Source of the DNA: Mycobacterium alsense
Lineage (GTDB): Bacteria > Actinomycetota > Actinomycetes > Mycobacteriales > Mycobacteriaceae
Direction: 5' to 3'
NCBI RefSeq assembly: GCF_002086635.1
Contig: NZ_MVHD01000012.1
Location: 54,495 to 118,494 of the forward strand
Length of the DNA stretch: 64,000 nucleotides
A program made the translations under genes and the position numbers. This document shows positions 34,015-41,776 of this stretch, one piece after another. Each line of letters begins with the position of its first letter. Position 1 is the first letter of the stretch. Below the pieces are notes generated by a model, which searched no databases, was not told where the DNA came from, and saw nothing but the letters and a program-made list of their open reading frames with translations.

Positions 34015-34262
34015 TACAGGGATGCCACGCCAGCCGACTCAGGCCGCGCATCCAAGAGCACGTCTGCGCCAGGCCCCCTCCGATCTGGCTGCAGTACCGG
34101 CGCCGCCACTTGGTGGGCCGCGATCGAAAAGCAGATGCTGGACAAGGCCTTAGCGGTCTCACTCAACGATTCTGAATCCTCAGCCGGAAACGTCACGCCC
34201 CAACCTCGCGGGATAAACCCCGTCGGGCTGCGTGACTGGCGAGCGTCGCGCCCCGGCTCCAT
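34014..34262 (-). CDS. Small PE-like protein coupled to PPE
   Basis: Up to 82 residues. The segment TFPAEDSESLSETAKALSSI CFSIAAHQVAAPVLQ aligns with the first half of a PE domain (P-E-x-L...A-x-x-L...I...A). After that the PE helix 2 is not recognisable and the protein ends early. The stop shares bases with the PPE start (TAATG). GTG about 20 codons in (before TFPAED) is an equally good start. Either a divergent short PE partner or a truncated one. Confidence 0.45.
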   Translation of the reverse strand: MEPGRDARQSRSPTGFIPRGWGVTFPAEDSESLSETAKALSSICFSIAAHQVAAPVLQPDRRGPGADVLLDARPESAGVASL

Positions 34263-34349
34263 TCAATCCCCTCCCGAACAATAGGGTCGTCGCTCGTGAC
34301 GATGATGTGCACCAAAGTTCTCCTTGATGACATCTCCGCAACTGGTGTA

Positions 34350-34510
34350 CGGGCAGCATTCCCGCAAGGGTGGGGCCCCGCGGGAAAGCTGCCCGTCTGC
34401 CGCTGGCAAGGAAAGGGAATTTTGGACCAGCAGCAGCCCCCGCGAGTCACCGGTATGCTCAGCCGGCACCGGTAACTCCCTCCGAGTCACCGGTGAGCCT
34501 CGACGATCGG
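34350..34510 (-). promoter_or_regulatory. Structured leader upstream of the second PPE gene
   Basis: In transcript order: CACCGGTGACTCGG, TTACCGGTGCCGG, ACCGGTGACTCGCGGG, GCTGCTGCTGG, then the hairpin GGGCAGCTTTCCCGC..GCGGGAATGCTGCCC (34352-34396). The order and sequence match the first PPE leader. Confidence 0.45.
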
Positions 34511-34990
34511 CCGGTCTGGGCTCCCTTTCATACTGTTGGGCAACGAAATTAGAGGCGAAGCACTAGCCGCATCTACAGTCCTCCGAGAGTTGCCTGGTAG
34601 CCAGAATCTGACGTGTGTGGAACAGTACCGAAGGGGCGGCCAAGGGGCGATGCGGTTTTGAGGAAACTGACGAAACCGCTCGCGACTTTCTAGGTCTGGC
34701 AATGCCTTCGCCTTCTATAGTTACTGAATACGCATCTACACTTATCGATCCAGCAAACGCTGGCAGCAGCCCACAAGCTTCAACCTGAAACTACCCATGA
34801 GTAGCGCTCATGTGCGCTTCGGAGCTGAAAACGCTGCCACGCAACGGGATTCGCGGCCCAGGCCGACGCGCCACATCATACGATCTATTGGGGTCGCTTA
34901 TTTCCGTCTGGTATCCAAATGACGTCCGCCGTGGACGATCGTCAGGTGCCCAGTCGAGATTGTTTGATCGACGAACCGGAAGGGGTCAAG
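34511..34990. other. Spacer between PPE leader and secreted-protein gene
   Basis: No gene is recognised. The divergent promoters of the PPE locus and of the gene starting at 34991 should lie here. Confidence 0.4.
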
Positions 34991-35524
34991 GTGAAGCGGA
35001 TCGTAGCGGGGTTCGCGATCGTCGGATCGACCTTGACATTCGCGCCCGCCCCCGTGTCCTTGGCGGCCACCAACACTGCCACCACCCTGTTTCCCCTAGA
35101 TGGCGGCAACCAACTGGAGACTCACGCCTTCCTCAATTGCTTGAAAGCCGATGGCCACTGCGACTTCACCGTCGGGGCCGACGTGCGCACTCTCGACGGC
35201 GTGACCGGTTTCCCGCCCAGCCTGTGGGCGCGCCAGACGACCGAGGTCCGATCGCCAAACCGGATGGCTTATTTGGACGCTCACGCCAATGGTCAGTTCG
35301 AGCGGGTAAATAAGGCATTGGGCTCCGATGAAATCACGACAGTCTACTTCGGCGACGGGCCGCCGGATAAGTACCAGACAACTGGGCGTATCGACTCCGC
35401 CGACTGGTCGACGGGCCAGCCCAAGACCGACATCAGCGTCATCGTCTGCACGCACATCCAGGTCGTGTACTCGGGTGTCAATGTCACCTCACCGAGCACT
35501 TGCGCGCAGGCCACATTCGCCTAA
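34991..35524 (+). CDS. Secreted hypothetical protein
   Basis: A 177-residue protein with a Sec-type signal (MKRIVAGFAIVGSTLTFAPA, cleavage probably after SLAA near residue 30). The mature part has three Cys-containing segments (FLNCLKADGHCDF, VIVCTH, STCAQATF) consistent with two disulfides. It resembles uncharacterised exported mycobacterial proteins with VRTLDGVTGFPPSLWARQT. GTG 34991 follows AAGGGGTCAA and begins the signal; an in-frame ATG 72 bases upstream would put 24 residues before it. Confidence 0.7.
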   Translation: MKRIVAGFAIVGSTLTFAPAPVSLAATNTATTLFPLDGGNQLETHAFLNCLKADGHCDFTVGADVRTLDGVTGFPPSLWARQTTEVRSPNRMAYLDAHANGQFERVNKALGSDEITTVYFGDGPPDKYQTTGRIDSADWSTGQPKTDISVIVCTHIQVVYSGVNVTSPSTCAQATFA

Positions 35525-36377
35525 CAGGTCGAGCTGCCGTGGCGTCGCCGCACGGTATTAGCCAGCACGCCTGCCAGCACACAGGTCCGCGCAACCGCGA
35601 GAGTCAGCGACCGTTCGGCTTAGCTGCTTCAACCAATTCGTCGACGCAGAAACGAAGCTGCTTGGCGGCGTCCGTGTCTCCCCAATATGCCAGGTGCGAA
35701 GCACGGCGCTGCCAGACGCCAATCAACTCCCATAGCTTCCTATGTGTAACTCCGCAGGCTTCGCATTGGGATGCCAACTCGCCTTACTTCCTTACCTCGT
35801 ATTAGCCATTCGCCGAGCTTCAACTGGGCCGGTAGCTGACCCTTGGCGCGGACGGAGGGCGTAGGAGACTCATTGCCGCTGAGACTAGTGGTCCGGCGTG
35901 CACGCTGGGTTCGCATCCAGCGGCACGCTTTGAAAGATTTTCAATATGAAAATACTTCAGACTCGACTGAGCTCGTTTCACCAGCAACTTTGAGGGAATC
36001 GCAAACACATACCGGCCCGAGATGCGCATCTGCGGTGCCTTGCCTTTCCGATGTAGGCGGGCCCGTCGCTTCCCACACGATTTTCGGCGTTCTGCAGTGC
36101 CGGCGACTTGCCATTGCGCGTCGCAATCACGGCCACACGGTGCAGGCCTGCATAGGAGCTGCAAAATGGCGGGGAAGCGGCGGCTCGACCGCAAGCAGTG
36201 TGGCCGATCTCTGTTGCGGCAGCGGCTGTTTGGCATCCACCATCTAAGCTTGACGGATCGATTTCGCTTGCGATCTGTAATAAGTTTCGATTCACCTGCC
36301 CTCGACTGGGTAGTGTTCACACGGCGTTATGGCTACGCCTCCAATGACTACCAAGGATTCCGCATGAGGATATGGAT
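35525..36377. other. Intergenic region with a decayed paralog
   Basis: No intact gene. Minus strand about 35830-35990 is a relic of the gene at 28592-28960. Nothing else is recognised. Confidence 0.4.
35830..35990 (-). pseudogene. Decayed paralog of the 28592-28960 gene
   Basis: The minus strand reads SLKYFHIENLSKRAAGCEPS then VHAGPLVSAAMS, alignable with RRYFRFEMSSRLDAGPDNVV HLDPLISAAME. Spacing is the same, but no plausible start or full-length frame is present. Confidence 0.45.
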
Positions 36378-36527
36378 ATGACGTTCGCATTGTTGATGTG
36401 TAGCGCTTGGATGCCAGTTTTCCGCAGACGGCGGTGCCAGCGTAGGTTCGGACGGCTCGGCGCCGCCGCGGCGGCAACGATTGCCCCTCTTTCCGGCATG
36501 TTGGCACTGCGCGCGCGCCGGCGGTGA
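36378..36527 (+). CDS. Short hydrophobic/basic ORF upstream of the DUF4352-type gene
   Basis: A 49-codon frame starting MTFALLMCSAWMPVFRRRRC with an Ala-rich stretch (LGAAAAATIAPLSGMLAL). Its stop overlaps the GTG of the next gene (GTGA). It could be the membrane-anchor part of that protein split off by a frameshift, or a spurious frame. Low confidence. Confidence 0.3.
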   Translation: MTFALLMCSAWMPVFRRRRCQRRFGRLGAAAAATIAPLSGMLALRARRR

Positions 36528-37063
36528 CGGATTCACCTCACGCCCGGGCAGCGGGTTTTCGTCTAGTTCGCTTGGGACAGCCGGCCATCGACGATGACTT
36601 TGTGTTCCTTTTGACATCGGTCGATCGGTCCGAGGTCGTTGGGAACCCTACTAATCCTTGCGGCCCGACGACTGCGAAGAGTGTGTTCGTCAACGCTCGC
36701 CTGACGGTGACGAACACCGGCGCTGAGCCGAGGGTGTTTTCGGCAGCCGATCAAAAGCTGATGGTTGACGGCGTCGCCTTCAAAGTCGCTAACGGTGCAG
36801 CGTTATCGGGGGCGGCGACAAGCCAGGTCACCGTCGTTCCCGGTGCCCGCCTGTCGGTGGTGTTGTCGTTCGAGGTGCCGGCGGAAACCCCAGCATGGGG
36901 TGCGTTGGAGTTGCATGCCTCGTCCACGTCGCCGGGAGTCGGTGTCGCGTTTCCGTCCCCACATCAATCAGAGTCGAGCTTTGCGCGCGACGGCGCGTGG
37001 TCAGCGCTAGGCCGTGCCTTTCCGGGGGTTACCGCGTCGTCCCGAACGGGTTTCGCAGATTAA
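36524..37063 (+). CDS. DUF4352-like extracellular domain protein
   Basis: A 179-residue protein. Residues 15-140 read DDDFVFLLTSVDRSEVVGNP, VFVNARLTVTNTGAEPRVFS, VVPGARLSVVLSFEVPAETP and LELHAS, the beta-sandwich pattern of DUF4352 (telokin-like) domains, usually attached to an exported lipoprotein or membrane anchor. No signal is present in this frame; the preceding overlapping frame may supply one. The C-terminal 30 residues overlap the longest frame of the next gene. Confidence 0.6.
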   Translation: MTDSPHARAAGFRLVRLGQPAIDDDFVFLLTSVDRSEVVGNPTNPCGPTTAKSVFVNARLTVTNTGAEPRVFSAADQKLMVDGVAFKVANGAALSGAATSQVTVVPGARLSVVLSFEVPAETPAWGALELHASSTSPGVGVAFPSPHQSESSFARDGAWSALGRAFPGVTASSRTGFAD

Positions 37064-37082
37064 TGAGACCTGGCGGCCCCGC

Positions 37083-38810
37083 GTGTCACCTAGCTCATCA
37101 CGACGCAGGCGAAATTCGTCCTTCGGAGGCGGCAGCACAATTGTCTTGCTTTTGGCGTCGGCGATCTGCGCGTCGGCATGGCCCTGGTGGTGTGGCACCT
37201 ACATCGCCGTCCACCTAGGCGCCGGCAACCCATCCGCGGCGCGCTCGGCTGTCGGGTGGGTGTTCGAACTGTCGTGGCTTGCATTCCTGGCCGTAGCATT
37301 CGTCGGTTGGGTGGTCCCCAACTCTCAACGGGCTGACTCGAACTCGCCGACTGACGTCGCAGAGAGGCGGCCGCCTCTCGGCGTCAAGCCGCGTCGTCGC
37401 TACCCGGCAATTCCCTGCGCGCGTCTCACGACCAGCAACACTCCGTTCCCGGCGGAACAGGCGATCTTCACGGTCGTAGATCTGGAGACGACCGGCCTCA
37501 ATCCCGAGACTGACCGCATCGTTGAGATCGGACTCGTCAAGTTCTCGGCCGACGGACGAACCATCGACGAGTTCGCCACGTTGGTGAACAATCCAGGCTC
37601 GAGCCGAGAAGCAATCGGCGTGCACCGCATCCTGGACAGCGATCTCGTCGGCGCGCCGCCCATCGAAGACGTGCTCCGAGAGGCCTTCTCCTTTATTTCG
37701 GGGACGGTGCTGGTCGCCCACAACTTCGCATTCGAGGGGGGCTTTCTCTCGGTCGCCGCGTGGCGGGCAGGGATCCGCCTCCCGGACGCAGTCGGCGTCT
37801 GCACGTTGGAGACGTGTCGGCGCCATCTCGACGGCCGAGCTTTTGGCTTGCCAGCGATGTACAAAACCGCGACTGGCGAATGGGCACATCACGGCCACAC
37901 GGCATTGGGTGACGCCCGCGCGGTAAAAGAGGTTCTGCTCTGGCTCCTGCGCAACGCGCCGTCTCCTCTCTACTTCACACAGGAACCGCGCGTCGCTGCG
38001 CCTTCACCGGTGCTCGATACCTGCCAGATCAGCTGCCGCCCAGTTCCTCTCGTGCGCGCATCAATGGCCGACCTTCTGGCCTCTTTTCCTCAATCAACGA
38101 GAACCCGGAGGGGCGATCCACGCGCAATCCAGAGCTACCGGACGCTGCTCGACCAATCCGTCCACGACGGTCGGCTCACGATGCAAGAGGCCTCCGATTT
38201 GGCCCGACTAGCCATGGCGACCGGCGTGACGGGTACCCGGCTTCGGCAGATTCATCGGCAAGCTTGGGACACCGCCTTCGCCGAAGAGAAGGATAGGCCG
38301 TGGGCTGCCTTGACGCCGCTGCGACGCCGAGAGATGTACCTGCTGGCCGATGCCCTGGGCCTGACGGACCTGGCATCAGACGTTAATGCCGTGATTGCCG
38401 CATGCTCGGAACCCGAACCCCCACCCGAGGCGCGATACCTCCGCGCGCTTCGAGTGGCAATTGTCGGTGAAGATCCCGAGATTGTCGCGCTGCGTGAACG
38501 CGCGGAATCCCATGGTGCCAAGCTCGCCGTGCACGTCACGAAAACCGTTCAATGGCTTGCCACTACCACGCCCGGGTCGAGCGACGCCCGACACACGTCC
38601 GCCCGCAAACTGGGCATCCCGATCCTTGATCCTTCGCACGCGTCGGTTCGGCTTAGCGAAGCGATTCGCGAAGCCGAGCGGAAAGCGTCTGCGCGCCAGC
38701 GGGAATTAGATGAGTTCGCCGCTGCGCGTCACCAGCGCGAGACCGAGGCTGACGCCTACTGGCGACCCGTCTGGAGAAAGTCGGAACTCGTGGGAGACCT
38801 CGGGGGGTGA
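37083..38810 (+). CDS. Membrane-anchored DnaQ-like 3'-5' exonuclease with BRCT-like domain
   Basis: A 575-residue protein from GTG 37083 (an ATG at 37014 is in frame but overlaps the previous gene). Two transmembrane helices lie at about residues 19-45 and 58-78. A DEDDh exonuclease domain follows (about 125-290): motif I VVDLETTGL (D-x-E), motif II VAHNFAFEGGFL with Glu in place of the usual Asp, motif III HTALGDARAV (His and Asp). The C-terminal region around LRVAIVGEDPEIVALRERAE and LGIPILDPSHA is BRCT-like, then a charged coiled coil. DnaQ-BRCT fusions occur in actinobacteria; a membrane anchor is unusual. Confidence 0.75.
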   Translation: MSPSSSRRRRNSSFGGGSTIVLLLASAICASAWPWWCGTYIAVHLGAGNPSAARSAVGWVFELSWLAFLAVAFVGWVVPNSQRADSNSPTDVAERRPPLGVKPRRRYPAIPCARLTTSNTPFPAEQAIFTVVDLETTGLNPETDRIVEIGLVKFSADGRTIDEFATLVNNPGSSREAIGVHRILDSDLVGAPPIEDVLREAFSFISGTVLVAHNFAFEGGFLSVAAWRAGIRLPDAVGVCTLETCRRHLDGRAFGLPAMYKTATGEWAHHGHTALGDARAVKEVLLWLLRNAPSPLYFTQEPRVAAPSPVLDTCQISCRPVPLVRASMADLLASFPQSTRTRRGDPRAIQSYRTLLDQSVHDGRLTMQEASDLARLAMATGVTGTRLRQIHRQAWDTAFAEEKDRPWAALTPLRRREMYLLADALGLTDLASDVNAVIAACSEPEPPPEARYLRALRVAIVGEDPEIVALRERAESHGAKLAVHVTKTVQWLATTTPGSSDARHTSARKLGIPILDPSHASVRLSEAIREAERKASARQRELDEFAAARHQRETEADAYWRPVWRKSELVGDLGG

Positions 38811-39221
38811 AGCTGGTGTCGCATTGCGAGCCGTACACCCATCGCGACGTCTACGCCGGCGCAGAATGGCGCATACCAGTTCGGCAGTCTGGTGGTGTTC
38901 GCATCGTCGGTGAATGCGGCGTCATAGATCGCGTGCGCGACCCAACCGGCACCGAGCAGCCGCTGCGCCCGGTTGTTGGGCATGCTCGCCGCCGATGCCG
39001 CCGCAGCACAGGCCCCTATCAGCGTTACGGCCTCGCGTTTATCGATGCCCAGGCGCCGCCGCGACAGCGGGTAGACGGCCGCAGCCCCGATCAGGCCCCA
39101 GGCCGCCGTTGGAGTCCGCAGGCTCGGTCGTAGGTGAGTAACCGTTTCGTCGGCGGCAAGGGCTAAACGCGGCTCCGGCAGCGGCTGCGGCCATCCCGAA
39201 AGCAAGAGAGTTGACTGTCAC
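38756..39221 (-). pseudogene. Small membrane protein, one-base frameshift
   Basis: GTG 39221 after AAGGTAAGGA opens MTVNSLAFGMAAAAAGAA. Near 39167 the continuation LALAADETVTHLRPSLRTPT AAWGLIGAAAVYPLSRRRLG lies in another frame because of an extra T. The rest has membrane-like segments and AHAIYDAAF..RLPNWYAPFCAGVDVAMGV, typical of an uncharacterised actinobacterial membrane family. The last 55 bp overlap the convergent exonuclease gene. A sequencing error would restore a gene of about 155 residues. Confidence 0.6.
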
Positions 39222-39509
39222 ATCCTTACCTTTCCGCTCGTCGCGGCCAGAGATCCGGACGAGGTCGCGCCTCAACCTGCAGATGCTACAAAATGCAAAT
39301 AATTTGCGCCGCGCGCCGCGGTGAGCAATGGTAGCGCCGGCATCTGTTGCCGCAGAATGTCTTTCGCTCCGGTCCTTTCGATAATTTCTGACTGGTTTGT
39401 TTGAAGATTGAGAATCTGCCGACGGCCACGCTTCACCCCCATACCCAGAAGGTGGGAATGCACGTAGGCTCATTCGAGCAAATTTGACCCGTCTCGAAAG
39501 GGGCCCGCA
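39222..39509. other. Intergenic region before the DUF3060 gene
   Basis: No gene is seen. It should hold divergent promoters for the leftward membrane-protein gene and the rightward secreted-protein genes. Confidence 0.4.
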
Positions 39510-39884
39510 GTGAACTGGACGACTGTCGCGGGGCCGCTAATTACCTGTGCCATCGCCGTCGCCGCCTCCACCGCCGCCGAGCCGCCGGTGGCGCAGGCGA
39601 AGAACGGCGACACCCACATCACCGGGCAGGGCGTGGAGCAGACGCTGGACTGCAACGATGCCACCCTGATCGTCAACGGCACCTCGAACGTCATCAACGC
39701 CAAGGGCAACTGCTGGGCTGTGACGGTCATGGGATCGGGCAACACCGTCGTCGCCGACTCCGTCACCCACGACATCACCGTGTACGGCTACGACCAGACG
39801 GTGTTCTATCACAGCGGCGACCCGATCCTCTGGGATCGCGGGCGCGAACTGGGCATGACCAACCGGCTCCAGCAAGTGGGCTGA
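39510..39884 (+). CDS. DUF3060-family secreted protein
   Basis: A 124-residue protein with an N-terminal signal-like segment (MNWTTVAGPLITCAIAVAAS). The DUF3060 repeat follows: TLDCNDATLIVNGTSNVINA, GNCWAVTVMGSGNTVVADS, VTHDITVYGYDQTVFYHSGD, short beta-helix-type units with paired Cys. Exported, function unknown. GTG start follows GAAAGGGGCC. The next secreted-protein gene begins 34 bp downstream, so they are probably cotranscribed. Confidence 0.78.
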   Translation: MNWTTVAGPLITCAIAVAASTAAEPPVAQAKNGDTHITGQGVEQTLDCNDATLIVNGTSNVINAKGNCWAVTVMGSGNTVVADSVTHDITVYGYDQTVFYHSGDPILWDRGRELGMTNRLQQVG

Positions 39885-39918
39885 GGGACCGCAACCACCC
39901 GAAGGGAGTCGAGGATCA

Positions 39919-40464
39919 ATGCGCGATCACTGCACCGACAGCCCGTCCCGGCTGGCCGCACTCGCCCTAACCGGCTTTCTCGTCGCCGCCGCGGGTGTCG
40001 GCGTGGTATCCGCGCCGCGCGCGTGGGCCGGCGACGCGCCGATCGGCCACATCGGAGACACCCTGCGGGTGGACACCGGCACCTACATCGCCGACGTCAC
40101 CGTCAGCAGTGTGACCCCCTGCGACCCGCCCCCCGGATTCGGCTACACCCGCAGCGGCGTCCCGATCAAAAGCTTCCCCGGCAGCACCCCCAACCGCGCC
40201 GACGTGACGGTCCATGCGATCCGGGTGCCCAACCCGCACATCATGGCGACGGACTTCAGCTTCGACGGCGTGACGCCGTTCGCCGACGCCTACAAACCAC
40301 GGGCGTCCGATGCGCCCGACGCACTGGACAACGTGCTCGTCAACGCGCCGAACGGGGCAATCGTGCGCGGCGAAGTGTATTGGGACGCCTACCGCGACCC
40401 GGTTTCCACCGTGGTCCTGCTGGACAAGAAGACGGGTTATCACCTGGCCCAGTGGAATCTCTGA
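39919..40464 (+). CDS. DUF1942 (MPT63-like) secreted protein
   Basis: A 181-residue protein with a Sec signal (LAALALTGFLVAAAGVGVVS, cleavage near AWAG). The mature beta-sandwich includes GDTLRVDTGTYIADVTVSSV, RADVTVHAIRVPNP and the closing GEVYWDAYRDPVSTVVLLDK, the arrangement seen in MPT63/MPB63 immunogenic proteins. MPT63 is a major secreted antigen of unknown function. RBS GAAGGGAG precedes the ATG. It forms a pair with the DUF3060 gene. Confidence 0.72.
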   Translation: MRDHCTDSPSRLAALALTGFLVAAAGVGVVSAPRAWAGDAPIGHIGDTLRVDTGTYIADVTVSSVTPCDPPPGFGYTRSGVPIKSFPGSTPNRADVTVHAIRVPNPHIMATDFSFDGVTPFADAYKPRASDAPDALDNVLVNAPNGAIVRGEVYWDAYRDPVSTVVLLDKKTGYHLAQWNL

Positions 40465-40580
40465 CGCTGCCGCTAGGTTTCGCACGGCGGGGCGCCCAAA
40501 ACCGTCTGTCGCTGCTAGGTGGGCACAACAAATGCCGACTCCTGCAGGGACGCATGGGGCGCATGTGCCCATGGGTCACG

Positions 40581-41510
40581 CTATGGCGTATCGCGGCGGG
40601 CGATCTGCGTGGGCTTGGCGTCGCGCCAGTCCTCGACGTCGGGCGGCAGGCCGACCGCGTACCTGTTCTCGTTGTGCGCGGCCCAGTGCGCGTGGCCCAG
40701 CTCGTGAATGTGGAACGCGTGCCGCAGCGCCTCGGTGAATCCCATCGCGTCGGAGGCCGCGTTCACCGAGTCCTTGACGAGCAGCGCCGCCATCGTGGGC
40801 CGATCGGCGATGCGCCGCGCGAATTCCAGCGTCTTGTCCGCGAGCTCGTCGACGGGGAACACCTTCGACACCATGCCCAACCGGTAGGCCTCGTCGGCGT
40901 CCAGCGCATCGCCGGTCAACAGCAGCTCCTTGGCCTTGCGAGGCCCGAATTCCCAAGGGTGGGCGTAGTATTCGACGCCCGGCATCCCCAGGCGCACGGC
41001 CACGACGTCGCTGAACTTCGCGTTGTCGGCCGCCACGATCAGGTCACAGGCCCAGATCAGCATCAGGCCCGCCGAAATCGCGTTGCCCTGCACCTGGGCG
41101 ATGGTGATCTTGCGCAAATCGCGCCAGCGGCAGGTGTTCTGGAAGAAGTAGTGCCACTCCTGCAGGTAGATCTTCTCCGCGATGGGATCGCGGGTCCCGC
41201 CGTTGATGCGGAAGCTGGGCAGCTGGCTGCGCTCCGCGATCGCCAGCTCCGACCCGAGGTCGTGGCCGGCGGAGAAATTCTTGCCGCGCGCCGCCAGGAT
41301 CACCACCCGCACGGTGTCGTCGGCCTCGGCGCGCAGGAAAGCCTCGTCGAGCTGGATCAGCAGGCCGCGGCTCTGCGCGTTGTGGGCGTCGGGCCTGTTC
41401 AGCCAGATCCGCGCGATGCGACCCTCGTCGAGGGTTTCATAGGTCACCAGCGCCCCGGCGTCGGCCGCGTCAGAGCCGGCCTGCGCGCCGGCTTGGTCGG
41501 AGAGTGTCAT
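40581..41510 (-). CDS. Enoyl-CoA hydratase/isomerase family protein
   Basis: A 309-residue crotonase-fold protein. The oxyanion-hole segments are AARGKNFSAGHDLGSE and QVQGNAISAGLMLIWACDL; the acidic residue region is MPGVEYYAHPWEFGPRKAKE. It would hydrate or isomerise an acyl-CoA; substrate unknown. It is longer than simple crotonases (about 260) because of an insertion after the first oxyanion loop (SQLPSFRINGGTRDPIAEKI). ATG 41510 is preferred over GTG 41519. Divergent from the otsA operon, about 100 bp apart. Proximity to cholesterol genes does not prove a role there. Confidence 0.82.
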   Translation of the reverse strand: MTLSDQAGAQAGSDAADAGALVTYETLDEGRIARIWLNRPDAHNAQSRGLLIQLDEAFLRAEADDTVRVVILAARGKNFSAGHDLGSELAIAERSQLPSFRINGGTRDPIAEKIYLQEWHYFFQNTCRWRDLRKITIAQVQGNAISAGLMLIWACDLIVAADNAKFSDVVAVRLGMPGVEYYAHPWEFGPRKAKELLLTGDALDADEAYRLGMVSKVFPVDELADKTLEFARRIADRPTMAALLVKDSVNAASDAMGFTEALRHAFHIHELGHAHWAAHNENRYAVGLPPDVEDWRDAKPTQIARRDTP

Positions 41511-41611
41511 TCCGCCCACCTCGTTCGTCGTCAGATCCGCGTGGTTTACACATTACGGCCCGTCTGTAAGCGGGTCGCTCTCGGGTCACGCGCTTGGCCT
41601 ACAGTTATGTC

Positions 41612-41776
41612 ATGCCTACGAAATCTGACCCTGGCGAACTTGGCGACGTCGAGCCGCTGGCCGACAGCACCGCGCGCCAGGCGAGGCGAGTCGTCGCCGC
41701 CTATGCGACCGACGCCGACGAGTGCCGCGTTTTCCTGTCCATGCTCGGTATTGGGCCGGCAAAGCACGACACCTAA
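41612..41776 (+). CDS. Small conserved protein upstream of otsA (Rv3489-like)
   Basis: A 54-residue hydrophilic protein, MPTKSDPGELGDVEPLADST then ..ADECRVFLSMLGIGPAKH. Its TAA is immediately followed by the otsA ATG, so the two are cotranscribed. Position and size match Rv3489 of M. tuberculosis. Function unknown. Confidence 0.65.
   Translation: MPTKSDPGELGDVEPLADSTARQARRVVAAYATDADECRVFLSMLGIGPAKHDT

Noticed and set aside
32390..34510. PPE leaders as cobalamin or Mg2+ (M-box) riboswitches
   Set aside because: Neither the B12-box nor M-box core sequences could be matched by eye; kept as an unidentified structured leader.
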